DNA from: Helopsaltes ochotensis
Taxonomy: Eukaryota; Chordata; Aves; Passeriformes; Locustellidae
Reading direction: 5' to 3'
Assembly (NCBI GenBank): GCA_013400155.1
Contig: VXBM01000218.1
Location: 667,614-731,613 of the forward strand
Length of the DNA: 64,000 nt
Under the pieces are notes generated by a model that was not told the origin of the DNA, searched no databases, and saw only the letters and a program-made list of their open reading frames with translations. Made by a program: the position numbers and the translations under genes. Positions 45,565 to 58,479 of the stretch are shown here, one piece after another. Within the stretch, counting starts at the first letter, position 1; the number at the start of each line of letters is the position of its first letter.

Positions 45565-48500
45565 CCAAGAAACTTTCCACATTTCTCAAAATAGCGTGTT
45601 CACAACATATTTTGCTCCACTGTTTTGTGCTGTTTTCTTCCTTCCCACCTCCCATAGCAGCCTGGTGGGTGAACCCGAGCAGCAGCTCATGCTCTACCTC
45701 TTTGCTGTTTCTTTTGTAATGTGTTTGCTGAGCTGGCTGGCCTGCCTCCAAAAGTGCATAAGTGTGTTTATACATGCAGCCTAACAATAGTATCATAACA
45801 CCAATTTGTTTTACCTGGGCTGGAAATAACAATCTAAATATTGTGAATCAAAGAGAAAGCAGTCATTTGTATATGCCTCTCTACCCTGCCAGCTCATTTC
45901 TGTGGAGTGCGATAAAAGTCACTGAAACTTTTCTTACGTTCTGTGGGAATTTTGTCAGTTCTGTTGGTGTGATGTGATACCTCTTTTAAATGCTAAGAGA
46001 AGTTCAGCTTCTCCCCCAAGCTGCATCTGATGCTAGGCAGAAGGTGATTAATTTGTATGTCTAGTTCAGGCACAAGGTATTGCAGAAAATCATCTATTCC
46101 TGCCACCGTGAGGAGGAATTCATACTATAGCAAACCATTAAACTGTGAACCATTAAAATATGCTTTTATTATAGTGTTTGAGCGGAGCTGTAAGAGGTAC
46201 CAAGCATACAATAAATACTGGTTATGCTTATTCATTAGTCATGAAGTGACTAACAAATTGATTGATCAGCATATTTTGGGTAAGGTGCCAAGACATTGAA
46301 ACAAGTGCTTTTCATTGTTACTTTGATTCAGTGACTTTCATCACCAAAATAATTTTCCTCTGGATTGAAGCAGTTTGGATTGTGTCCATCAGTAGCTGAT
46401 GTGAGCAGTTCTAGCAGTATTTATACTCTTCACGTGCCATGGGCCTCATCTTTTAAAGTTTATGTTTTTGAACCTAAACGCTCTGACTATATCATCCCAT
46501 CGTCCCATCCTCAAAATCTTCTGATCTTCACTGAGTGGTGGCATCATTTTGCTTCAGTAAAATCTGAGTTGCCTTGCCCAATCTGCTGGAATATGTCTTA
46601 TTTTCTGTGAAAAATGTTTAAATGGGAGTGTAAGACTGGACGTTCTGGCCGCTCTGGCACATCAGCTTGTTACCAAAAGTGAGAACGCCTTTGTTTCCAC
46701 ATCACTCAGCCTTTGGCCTCCCTGCCTGTCGAGCATAACATTTTTGAGTGCTCTCAAATCGTGTTGTAGCTGCAGTGAAGTGGCACCTGCCTGGCTGGGG
46801 GCTGGAGCTGATAACGTGGCGTTAGTGGTGTCTTGCCTGCGCAGTCAGTGACAGCGAAGATACAGTCACTCTGCACCACTGATCTACAAAAAAGTTTGAC
46901 ATTGTTATTGCTGGTCTTGGTTTGTCTCTCATAACTCGAGTCGTGAATAAGCAGCTTTGGCTCTGCGGCTTTCTGGGAGGAAGAGGTTTGCAGCAGAGGC
47001 AAAACAACATGTTCAAATTTAAACCATCAAATCAGTTGTGCATCTAACTGGAGTCATAATAATAATGTTATATATAGGTTTCAGAGGTGGAAAATTTTAT
47101 ACAAGATACTGTACAACATTAAATCTTGTTTCTGATTTTATGCCTCTTGCTCTTGTCTCAAAGCTGCTTCCATTTTGAGGACTGAAAAATGGTCGTTGTT
47201 AGAAATAGAATGCACTTTTTCCATGTCATGATGCAGATATTGAAAAACAACCAGCACAAATGGCAAATACATGACAAATAATTATTACTTATTACATTCT
47301 TGTGAGTTATCATTACTCATAAGTGGCTCCAGAATGAAAAGGGTTAAGTTAGGAGCTGAGATAAAGTACCTGCTGAATTAAGTTGTTTTGTCCATTTGAG
47401 GTTATCCGCTATTAAAAATATTTTGAAACTTCTGCATGTGTACCTTATAATTCTGTTAGATGACAAACAAAATGTAGAAAAACATGTTTTTCCCTCTCCA
47501 CAGTCACATTGTTCCGGAGGTGCTGGCAGTGGTAAGAGCTTCCAGTCAGTAAACAAAGTAGATGCCGTTTAGGTATATAAGAAAGACAACAAATAAAGTA
47601 ACAAGGAGTCCAGTTTTAGAGTTTCTTTCCTGCCTGTAAGTTAAAAATTAAATGTTTTTATAGCGGATGAAACCAGTTATGAAACTCTCACCAAAAACGG
47701 TGGAAAAAACAGTTGGGTAATGCAGTGCTTGCTTTTCATGTCAAAGAGCAAAACGTAAAAATGTGAAGTACTTTGCAGACCAGATAAGGTGAAGGGTAAC
47801 ACTTGAATCTGCTCAAAACTACAAAAGAAATAATAAAAATCTGATGGGGTTTAAATCCTTAGAGCACTGTTGCTAGTTTAATGCTAGATTTTTTTTCTGA
47901 AAGTAGTTTTAATGTTTTTCTCTATTCCGTGATGTGATCTGATACAAATGAATAAATGAACAATCTCACTGTACTGAGCAAACAGCAGGCTAATTGTTCA
48001 CTTTTTATTGAGTGCACAGAGGAGGAGGGGAATAGTTTGTGGTGAGATCAGAAATTTTTGTTTTCCATGAATCTCTTAGTTACTCATCAGAAGGATGCTG
48101 TTATTAAAAAGAACAAGAACAACAACCTCTACAAGGATAAATGCTTAAAAGAAGAAATCCTTCTTAGCAGTAAAAGGTGGAGATGAATGGTGATATTTAA
48201 AATGTCTTGAGTTTGTGGGCATTTCCTAGATTACAAGGATGATCTTACAGGGCCTTTTGCCTCATCTTGTTCATTATCCAGAGAAATGCCTGGCAGGAGA
48301 ATACATTTTTAGTGACTTTAACATTGAAACCGTGCCACTTAGATTATTTATCTTTAGATTATACCGAAGATGTTTGTATTCATCCTCTGTCCAAATGCAC
48401 AAAGCATGACTTTTCTTATGCTCAGATGAAGCCTTAGATGTGGGATGCTTTTAACTGAGCTAAATGTGAAACACTGGACATTTGGTAAACTAAATGCCCT

Positions 48501-51500
48501 TTGTATGGTAGGTGGTGAGATGCAGGGAGCTGTTCAGCTGGAGCTGCAGCACAGCTGTGGTGTCTGGCCTTGGAAATGAGGGCTGAGAAACAAGTTGCTC
48601 CTTTCATAATACAGCTACATAAAGATATTTTTATTTTTCTCTGTTTACTTACTTTTTGTCATATGATATTTAGAGCAAAAGAGCGTTAGTCAAAATGACA
48701 AGAGCTGTTGAAGAAAGATTTCTCCCAGCAATTGTTGAAGGAAATTCTTCATTTGTAGAGAAAATGACATAAAGCTTCCTACCTTTTCACTTGCTTAAAC
48801 TAAACTTAGCATCCAAAATTCAAGGTGAGTCTGGGAAGAAGCATAATGATATCTGTCACCTTCTGGTTCTTTTGTTTTTGCTTTTGCCCTCTCAAACATG
48901 CTAACTCCCTATTTTTTCATTTTCATCTTATTTTTAATGAAGGTTTCATGGACCCTGGGGGTTGGCCATTAATTTTAGGCCATTGTGTGAATGCTAACTA
49001 CTTAAAAATAGTCATGGAGCCAACCTTGCTTCCTCTCAGGGTTTATCAGTTGGAAGCATCTTCTTTTTATCCCATGTGTAAGCAAAGACCTCTCTGGATT
49101 GATGATTTGATCTGTATAATGGAAAATCTAGGCAGGATATCCTTTCTCTGTTATTCCTTGGTGTGATGGCATCAGGTTGTGTCTTAAAATGGGGGAAGGG
49201 AAGAGGAGGATCCTATTAGCAGACAGAGTGGTATCAAGGGACTCCTAAACTGCAGGCTGCCTGAGGACCTTGTATTTACTTTCCTTGTTGAACTATTTGT
49301 GCTTCAAGCTACTCCTCTGACATGTCAGTGGTGGCTTGTTGCTGCTGTGCCCAGAAGCTTGCCCGTGTGCCGTTTGAATGTTTTCTATTTGGAAGTTGTT
49401 GTTGGATACCGGGGGCTGTGAGGGGCTTCTCTGTAGTTATTTTGAGCTCTAGCAGACCTTAATGAAATACTGCACTGACAAGGTGGATCCAGTTCTTATC
49501 CTGCAGAAGTGCAGTGCCTGAGCTTCCCCTGACAAGAAAAGAATGTTTCTATTGTGATTCCTTTATTAAAATGCCTTTGAAATGGAGCGGTGCCTAATGT
49601 GCAGTAGAGGTGCAGCGAATGCTTAATCAAGTGCATGCATATGGGGTGGCAAACATACTCAGAATTACGTTGGAACACTGATAACGTTGGAAAATTATCA
49701 TGACCTTGCATTTCAGCGTGCTTGTAGCTATCCCATGTAATAACTCATAGCTTGAAATTTTGCTTGGTGTTTGGAAGGCGGAGGACGTTACCAGCCTCTC
49801 TGATTGTGGAGCAGCCTTGGCTTTGGCCGTCCTGTGCTCAGGGCCAGGAGTCTGTGCAGAGATGGCAGTGATCCTTTATCCCAGCCCCTGCCTGTGTACA
49901 GAAAACACAGTGCAGCTCTGGCACAAGAGGTGAGTCCCTCTCTGAGCTGGTGCTTCTGTTCTTCTGACTGCGACCTCTGTGCGCTGTGGGCTAACCACAG
50001 AGGAGGAACCTGCGATGTGCTTGTGGCTTTGCAAAATGATAATCAGCAGGTACTTGGGGTGCAAGGCGAAAAACATTAAAACTAATAAAAAGAAATGCTG
50101 CAATTGCCTGTTTGGACTTCGGAATCTGTAACCCTCCAGCGTTTGTGCCAAGCTGTTGGTACAATTTAAAGTACATGAATCTTTTATTGTTAATGAAGAG
50201 ATATATGGGATCATTGCTTGGGCTTTTATGTGAGGAGTGAGGATCTTTCCTTCTACACCACAAAGTGGCTACTTAGAGTCAGCAAAAGTCCTTTTTGTGT
50301 TAGCAAACTGATCTGTGCCTTTCCATCACTGTGGATTAACTGCAGTGTTTAAATGGAAGTTTGCACTTCTTACAAGAACAGCTTCTAATCTTATGGGATG
50401 TGTACCTATTTCTGATCTGAAAGTTCAGATAAATAAAAGTTTTTTAAAGAAGGACAAAATGCTCTGAGAAACTTCTACTGCTCTTGCTTATACTGCTGGA
50501 AAACTAAGTTCATTTTATAGAACAGCCTAATGACTGTGACTTAAACACAAAATCTCAACGTATGCAAGCATTTGTACCTCTGTGCTCTTAATAATGCCCA
50601 GTAAAAGTTTCACAGTTTTTAACCCCATTCAGCCTGGGATTTTGAAGTAACATTTTAATTCTACGTAGATAACATGTTTTAAGCATCTGTTGAAAAACCA
50701 AACCAAGGGAAGTTTTTCAAATCTTAAGCCCACCCCTCATGTATTAAATCATTTGAAATCTTACAATTGCTGTTATTTTCAGTCCATTGTGTCTGCTTCC
50801 TGTTGGTCAAAGGTTATGAGGATAGGGTGGTGTAGAGTGAGGTGGGAAGCCGGCAGGAAAAAGAAAGCTTTGCTTATTTAGGGTAGACAAAACTACAGAA
50901 ATGGCCACGACACTGCTTAAATTTTCTGAAGACTTGAAGAGGTAAACTAGACAAAAACTGTGTTCTTGATGTTGTTTACTTTTCTGCTTTGTAACTTAGG
51001 TATGGGGAGAATGAATTGGAGTGTGTAAACAGGGGTTTCCTTAAAGAATATTATCTTTGTGCTTGAAATTTTTTTTGTTCAAAGAGAGCTTTTGCTTTGA
51101 TTTACAAGTTAACTCGGTGAATTCCGTTTCTGAAGCAAGAGCCTAAACCTCTCTACCCGTTTCTTCACTCGTATCACTAGTTCTAAAAAAGAAAAAAACA
51201 AGAGGAAGGTTTTGTGCTACGAAGTGCAGCCAGAAGCTCTGTGATGTCCTGCTTCAGTAGATTGTGGGCATGTGTTAGGTGTGTTAATACAGCCCTCTAG
51301 AAACACAGCTTGTCCCACTATTTGTGCTGGTACTGAAGAGCTGTCTGTGATTGCTCGTGTGTTCACTTGGCTGGGAATTTGTTGTGGTGCTTACGTTCTG
51401 CAGAGCTGTTCCTCCTCACAATGTGCGGCGTGAGGGTGCTGTTACAGTCCAGGAAGGTGTAGAAAACTCTTTTATGTGAGCAGATGAGAGCTAGAGGAGC

Positions 51501-53580
51501 GTTTTGTAAGCTAATCCAAGTAATTATATTGGAGCATCCTAATTTTCAAGTATCCTGGTACGTGGTTGAATTTGCTGTTTGTATGTGATGTTGCTGGTTT
51601 CTGAATTTCTTAACCATTTTGTTACTGCCAGTGAGTTGTTTGAAGCTAAAAGTATTGTTTGCATTGTTGGAAAAACAAACTTTTTTGCTACAATAGAAAC
51701 TCAGGGCTAAGGAGCATAGCAAAAGGAATTTATAAACCATAATGTCTTGCAAAGAAATTGAACTTTGTGCTTGTTTATTTTGAAATTAATTTTTCTCTGG
51801 AGTTCTTCAGGTCAGTTCTGCTCAGAAAAAAACTGCTGGAGCCTAACTGGTAAATATTTTCAGCCGTGTAAAGTGTGAATGTATTTATCAGACAGAATTC
51901 TAATTTTTATTTTATCTTAGCTTTTACTTTTCTTGGCAACTCTCCCTGCCATCTCTGCACGTGTACATTTCAGGTGTGGTGATTTGTAATGGGAAAGTTT
52001 ATAGTTTTAATGTTAAAATGTAAATTGCCCTTCCTAATTCTTCCCCTTTCTTATACACAGGGGAAGGATTACATGTTCCTTATATACCAATAAGGAATTC
52101 CTTGCACTTCCTCACAGTATATAAAAAATACTGTGCTGATTCTCCCTGCGAAGCTTTGGCAGAACAATAGGTTTCCTTTAGCTTTCCCTTCACTGTGCCT
52201 GAGGAAAAGGGCTTGGGTGTCAGTCCTTTCATGGCTGGAGCAGTGGCTGACTCATTTGCAAGAGAGGCTCCTGCTTTGGACTGCACGCACTTGATTTGCA
52301 AAGATGTCAGTGACTGGGCATCCTCGCTCTCATGAGGAATGGATAAGGATGGAGCGTCAACATGGCCTAAGTTTAATTTGTTGGGATTATTTAAAACATA
52401 ATCTGAATTTCCATTGGAGACTGTGTGTTAATGGATGGATAGGAGCTTCTTTAATACAGCTGGTAGGTTAAACCAGGTTAGTTACTTGAGAGGCAAATTG
52501 TAGAAATTATGGGGTATCTTTGTACCATCATCCCTAATTCCTTGCTAAATCCCTCTTAATTCATCATTCCCTATTGAAGCTGGAGAAACTGATGCTTCTG
52601 TAGCTCAAATCCCCTTTCTTTTGTGGGGTGTACGAAGCACAGGATTTAAGCCTATAAATATTTTGTTGAAGAGATGATGCACAGAACCCTTGGCCTCCTG
52701 TCTTCTATAGAAAACCCTTGTGTTGTTTGCGAAACGAGCGTGCTTGGGTGATCCAAACATGGAGCAGTGAGGCAAGCAATGTGTTGTGTGGTCATTGCAA
52801 CTGCAGTGTCCTTTAGAGGAACTGAACTCCTGTTAGGAATGGCATTTTTTGCTAAATTCCAGTGTCTCATCTTGCTTTTCCTTGTCTATAAGTCTTTCAT
52901 GGATGATAAAGATAGATGTCTACATGGGACAGTAAGAAGGGAAAAAAAAACACCTCAATTTGTACAAAATATTACAGGAAACACTGAGCTTGTGATCTGG
53001 AGAAATGGGAATTTTTCCCGTACTTGTTACAAACACGGCTTCAAAATGACTGTCCTCCTAGGAAATGAGGAATGAGAGGATAAAAATGTATGGTGAAAGA
53101 GTTAATCCCCAGCCATTAGAGGGCAAGCAGCTGCTGCTATCAGTGGAGTGTAAGCTTGACTTCTCAGCTTTGAATTTTTCACATTCTTTATAAATACTAA
53201 TTTTTTTATTTTTCTAGGTGTTGCTTCATGCAACCTGCACCCATGAGCTCAGTGGACTCCAAGTCAAAGGGCATGGTGGTGTCTTCTCTGGCTTGTCTTG
53301 TTAAGGGGGTCCTGTCAGCATGCCAGTAATCCTTGTGGATAAGCAATGTACAGAGACTTCTAAAAACAGGGCAAAGCCCACCCTGAATGATTTGCTTTCT
53401 TAGATTAAGAGTTGTGGGGAGAAGTGACTTCTAATTAAAAGCTGATGAAAAGACTAGAGCAACTCTTAAAAAAGCTTCGACAAACAAACCTTTGTCTGGT
53501 GCATACACAAAAACATTATTTCTTAAATAAATCCATGTGATGCAAAGCCAGATTGTAACTTGGTTGGGTGATCACAAGCA

Positions 53581-54212
53581 CTGTCAAAGAGGCTGATCTT
53601 TAGGAGGAATCTGAAGGAAAGAGATGTCTTACCCTTGCTTATTTTCTCAGAAAACCTTCAAAGAAAAGATGAGAGATGCAGGAAAGAAGGAAAAATGATC
53701 CAAATCTGGTATCAGTGGTAGAGCAAAAAGCAAAAGGGGTGACTTGCAAAAGGGACAGAGTCAAGTAAGAACACAGATCTTTCTAAGTAGAAAAAGCCTC
53801 AAAATAAGAGAAGAGGCCCAAAAGTACAATAAAGCCAGTCAATAAATGGAGAACTTTAAAATAGAAGATGATGTCATCAGAATGAGGGAAGGGAGATTCT
53901 CCTGGCAGCATTATTTCAAATAGGATGGATATGGGAAAGACTAGAGAGGGGGATGATCAGAGCACGCTCATGATCAGAGAGGAAATGACCAAATTTTAGA
54001 AATATTCTGGGAAACAGGGCAGCAAACCAAAGACCGTGTAGATGTGTGAGTAAGGGACCTGCAATAGCTGTATTTCCCCTTGTGCCAAGGCAGACATCAT
54101 GCTGTGAGTGTTGTGTCTGCATTGCTGACAGAGGAGTGAGCTGGAGTGGTGAGAGGAGATGGCACAGCTCATATCAGCGATGGGGAACACGTTCCCAGCA
54201 AGTTCCTAAGAG
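53581..54212. other. GAB1: Purine-rich (A/G) intron segment
   Basis: From about 53620 to 54000 the + strand is strongly biased to A and G (many GAAAGA, AGGAAG and GAGAGG words) over nearly 400 bases. The bias fades to the right. It could be the body of an old, unrecognised repeat with its own strand composition, or a regulatory purine tract. It is not coding in any frame. Confidence 0.4.
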
Positions 54213-54794
54213 TTATGTCTTGGCCACATAGGATGGGTGGTGGAGGAGAGCAACCAAGAGTGCAAAGGTGGGTTTGCAAGAGATCAGAACCAATGGAACT
54301 TTTCCAGGCGTTTCAATTGGATTAGAGGATGTAGGACTAGAGAGAGATGATCTGGTCACTGGTCCTGGCTTGGGGACAGTGAAATGGGGGCTCAGGTCCT
54401 GCTGCTGCCTCAGGGCTCCTGCTGTATTGCTCCGTATGGCTCTGAATAGGTTCTGCTTTGGGGGAGAGATGGTGATAATTCCCCGGTGTGCAGGAGTAAG
54501 TTTGTGTTTGCCATTAGAAAATTTCTGGCATGTTGCAGAAAAGTATTTACTGAAACCAGTTGTAATGAGGATCGGTTCGATGTGAATTAGATGATGCAGA
54601 CCTGGCTGCACAATTGCACATTGGGAATAGGGATAAGGATGTAGAAAAAAAAGATGGGAAAGGCAAGAAAAAATTAAGAATTCCCATGCAAACTGGAGAG
54701 AACAATGAAGATATTCAGTTAGCTTCAGATTCACAAAATAAAGCAGCAGTCTGTGCTCCGTTGTCTGCATTTTATCTTGTACCTCTTTTGGCAC
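54213..54794 (-). other. 193-codon open frame, unrecognised, probably chance
   Basis: This is the longest gap-free open frame in the window. The predicted product begins MPKEVQDKMQTTEHRLLLYF, has a Leu/Phe/His-rich hydrophobic stretch around residues 20-60 and a Ser/Pro/Thr-rich tail. It matches no family I know. It overlaps a 105-codon plus frame over most of its length, has ordinary intronic composition and sits beside a purine-rich segment that keeps stop codons rare on the minus strand. A frame of this size in 64 kb is expected by chance. Confidence 0.15.
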
Positions 54795-57535
54795 TTTAAT
54801 TAACGCCCGGAGAGTAACTCACATGCTGAAACATCAGTTATGAAACAGAGCTCACGGTAAATGTGTGTGGAAGTGTTGCTCTGCTGTATTTTCAGTGTTT
54901 TGTTTATTTAACAAGCTAAAGTTAGAATCGACAGCACAAGACTAGAAAATGGTGACAATAGTTTGAAAACAGGAAATTTTGGCCTTGTGTGTATTCGGAA
55001 CAGATGATCAGGATGATGGCCAGGAGAGTGGAAACTTCCACTGAGACTGTTTTTTCCTTATTTTGCTCAGTGAGAAAAGATGGTGCTTCCTGGAAAACAA
55101 GTCTTAAGTATTTAAGGAAAGTCATAACATATTCAGTATTTTCCTCATATCACATTTGTTTGTTTTCCTGCAATCTGTTTGCACTTCTTAGTATCCAGCA
55201 CTAGTAAGAGTGGAATGTTTGGACTGTTGTCAAATCATGGAATTGCAGATTCTGCTGTATAGAATGAAGACACGAAACATGCTTTGGGTTTTGGTTTTTT
55301 TTTTTTTTTCTTCTTGGTTTAGTTGTTCCGTCTTAGGTTGCAAAAAACAAAGGGCATAATTTTTAGGGAAGAGGATAAGATGTCTATTGCCAGTTGGTGT
55401 TATGACAAGGGTTTCAGAAATAACTAGTAATTACATATTCTTCAGTTCCTGGTGCTCATGATACGGCCTTTAAAAAAGAAACCAGATTAAAAAAACCCAT
55501 AAAACCAACCAACCAAAAAGGTTTTTAAAGATTTACAGAAAATGCTTTCCTTAAAACACCCCAAAATAAGAAATCTATATAGAAATCCATATGGAAATCT
55601 GCAACTGTTAATTTCTTAGGGAAAACATTTGAAATTTTGCAATTTCACCATGTTGGAGTTAGTCCTGCAAGTTGGAAGGGCAGCAAGTGGAAAAAGTCAA
55701 GTCCTAGACTTGAATTATTGTTACCTAATGTGACCTCTTTCTGCTGCTTCCCGGCAGTCCTCCCAAGTACGTGCCTTGTGGGATGCAGCTCCTCAGTGAG
55801 AGTTGTCACTGGTCTAGGCTGACCACAAACAGGATTTAAAAAGAAGCACACTGTGGAGGAACACTTTTATTTTTGTTTCTTTTGAGCTTCTACTGGGATG
55901 CAGAGCGCGGGTCTTACGCACGAGTCAGTGAAGCTGTGCCAGAGGTGTGTTTGTCTTCTGCCATGGCTGGAATACCTGGACACTGGAAATGTGGAGGCAA
56001 AAAGGAGCAGAAATACCCAGCTGCTCATTGGGATCATTTTTCTGGTCGTTTGTCAAAGACGTGTACCAATTTCACTATTGTGAAATTTTCACTTTGCACT
56101 GAAAAACAAGTAGAAAGAGAGGAATAAATAGATGGGAGCAAAAGCATAAAGGAAATTATATCTTGATCCCAGCAGTCAGTTGAAAAATGCTCAGTAGTAG
56201 CTACAGGACATAAATGTCCACGAGAGCATTATGAAGTCACTTCAGGCTGTGTCTTTTGCTGTTCCTACTTCTCTCGGGTTCATGTTCTGTCTTCTGTTTA
56301 CTTCGCGAGTTCTTGTGGAGTAAGGAAATGTCTTGTTGTGCATTTATGAAACACCAGGTATTTTTTTGGAGCCTTCCTTGTGCCCCTGAGTAGGTAATTT
56401 CTTTCTGCCAGGTCTTCATTGATGTCTGTGAGAAAGGAGGATGCCAAGGATGCCAAAAAGTGCCCTTTTAAAGTACTCTGTGAGTACAGAGATGAAAACC
56501 TAAGCACAAACATCTGCACACTTGAAAGATAAGAAGAAAGGCCTGAGATTTGTAATTTTATTCTTGGGTTTACTGGTCACACATGGGGAAAGATTTGTTA
56601 GCAGCGTTACTGGGGTGGGGTGTAAGGGATACCCTCTTTGACTTAGCCAGTGCTCAGGAGTTTGAAATGGTTTTTCTTTGACCGGATGCTACCCAGAAGA
56701 AAAATGATGACAAATGTGCTGGAAGAGGAAAGTCAGCTTTGAGCAACCTTAGAATGGCAGGTAATAACAGTAGGAAACTACAGAAGGATAATTGACCACT
56801 TTATCAGTCAGCAGCCCCTTGACCATGTGAGAGCTAAATCTGTAAAGAATGGACCAGAAAAAGCTGTCTTTGATTTCACATCTCTAAGCTTTCACTTAAA
56901 CACATCACGTAATCATTTTGGTCTCTTGAGCAACAGCTTAAGGGGATTTAAATGGAAGGTTAAATCCTTTTAAAAATATAAATTACCTACTTTTTCCTGC
57001 CCCTTCCTCCTTCCTTTTCCTTTCCGTTTACATATACATCCCCTATTTCCTACATCTTTGAGCTGCAGGCAGCAGCTGAATGAGGTGCGTCTCGAGCGTG
57101 TATGAGGAGAGGGGAGAGGAAAATAATCCATAAATGTAAAGATTAAGGGAAGTATAGCTACAACTTCTTCAATATGTATACCTCTTGTAAGTAGAATATA
57201 TTGTAAATTCTGTGTACTGCACACAGTAATATGCAGTAGTTTTTTAAAAAAAGCCAAAAACCAACTAAACCCTAACACTGGTGCATGATGTTTTCTGTTT
57301 GTCAATTTCTTAGCTCATTCATTCACATTGAAATCAGCAGTTGGAAAACACCTTAGTAAAAAAAAAACCCTAATAGTAGGAACGTCTTGGTTTTACTTTG
57401 TAACCTACTCAAAATGCTGTGTGAAAAGTACAGAATTCCACTGTTCCTTTGATCATTTGACGCTCAGTGGGTGAGCAGCTTGTCACATTTCAGCCTCCCT
57501 CAAGAGCGAGCAAACAAGCTGGTTTCTATAGCTAT

Positions 57536-57564
57536 GATGGTCTCATGATGCGATGGTCTCATGA
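57536..57564. repeat. Tandem duplication, 16-bp period
   Basis: GATGGTCTCATGATGC is followed immediately by GATGGTCTCATGA, a nearly complete second copy. It is a local slippage duplication. Confidence 0.8.
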
Positions 57565-58427
57565 CAGAAGCAGGACAATGTTTGGCAGGCGTGCTGCTGT
57601 CCTGTGTTAGGCCAGCTGATGTGCTGAGCAGCCCAGAGGAGAAAACAAGCACACAGGCACACAAGGCCTTTCTTAGACCGAGGGGAAAGCAGCAAACCTC
57701 GTTAAACTGTGTTTTGTAATAATTTACAAAGCCTACACGGGCTTTTGGTGAACTTGATTGCCACGATGTTTGCCTTACAACAATTATAAAAGGAGGCATT
57801 TTTCTTCTGAATTAGGTATTTGCTCTGCAAGCAGTGTTTAGTGACTAAGAGTTAGTACAGTTATAAAAGATATTTTTAAGCCCTATTATATTAGTAACAT
57901 ATTTTATGTATTTGAGTGAACCTTTCATTTAAAAGAAAAAAAATGCTCAATTTTCTTCCCAGAATTAAGTAACTAAAATGCTTAAATCATATTATGGCTA
58001 TTTTTTGGACTTCTCACCTTAAAGCAGTTGACCTCTAGCACAGAAAACCAGTGTTTGATGACGTATGGCTGATAATAACATCAGTTATGTGACAGATAAA
58101 TAGTTGGTACCTTTAATTTTCCTGCAACGTAAATTGGCTGCATCATTTTGAGTGATTAGGAGAAATAGTTTGTAGCATGCTCTTCTGTAAAGGGAAAACA
58201 CAAAATTTTCAGACAAAAAGGGCCAAATGGGCTAAAAAAAAAAAAAGAAAAAGATAAAACGTGCATAGGTACGTATTTGCACATGTGCCCTCTTTCTTTT
58301 AGAGATTGCTCTTTGGAAAGCTGCTGCTGTGGAAGCTCTTCCTTGCACATATAGCACAAATAGCACAATATTCTGTATTTCAGCGGGGCAGTGCACAGCT
58401 TTCGTTGCAGCGGCAAATACTGAAATG

Positions 58428-58479
58428 TTAAAAATAGATCGAGCTCTAAGAATCCCAGATATTTTCAAATAACAAAGGG
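58428..58479. promoter_or_regulatory. MEF2 site with nearby SOX/TCF site
   Basis: TTAAAAATAG (58428-58437) fits the MEF2 consensus YTAAAAATAR exactly. AACAAAGGG (58471-58479) fits SOX and TCF cores. Their spacing of about 35 bases and the A+T-rich surroundings would suit a muscle or endothelial enhancer. This rests on motifs only. Confidence 0.3.

Larger units (their letters stand above)
40112..53580. other. GAB1: Intron 1 segment, low-complexity tracts only
   Basis: Open frames are below about 135 codons and unrecognisable. Low-complexity tracts are T runs near 40485 and 45549-45564 and an A/C-rich tract at 43850-43905. A GTATCTCAGCCCTTTTGGCTG word near 44870-44890 resembles the start of U2 snRNA, but the match ends after about 20 bases. 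No CR1 or LTR copy was recognised. Confidence 0.45.
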
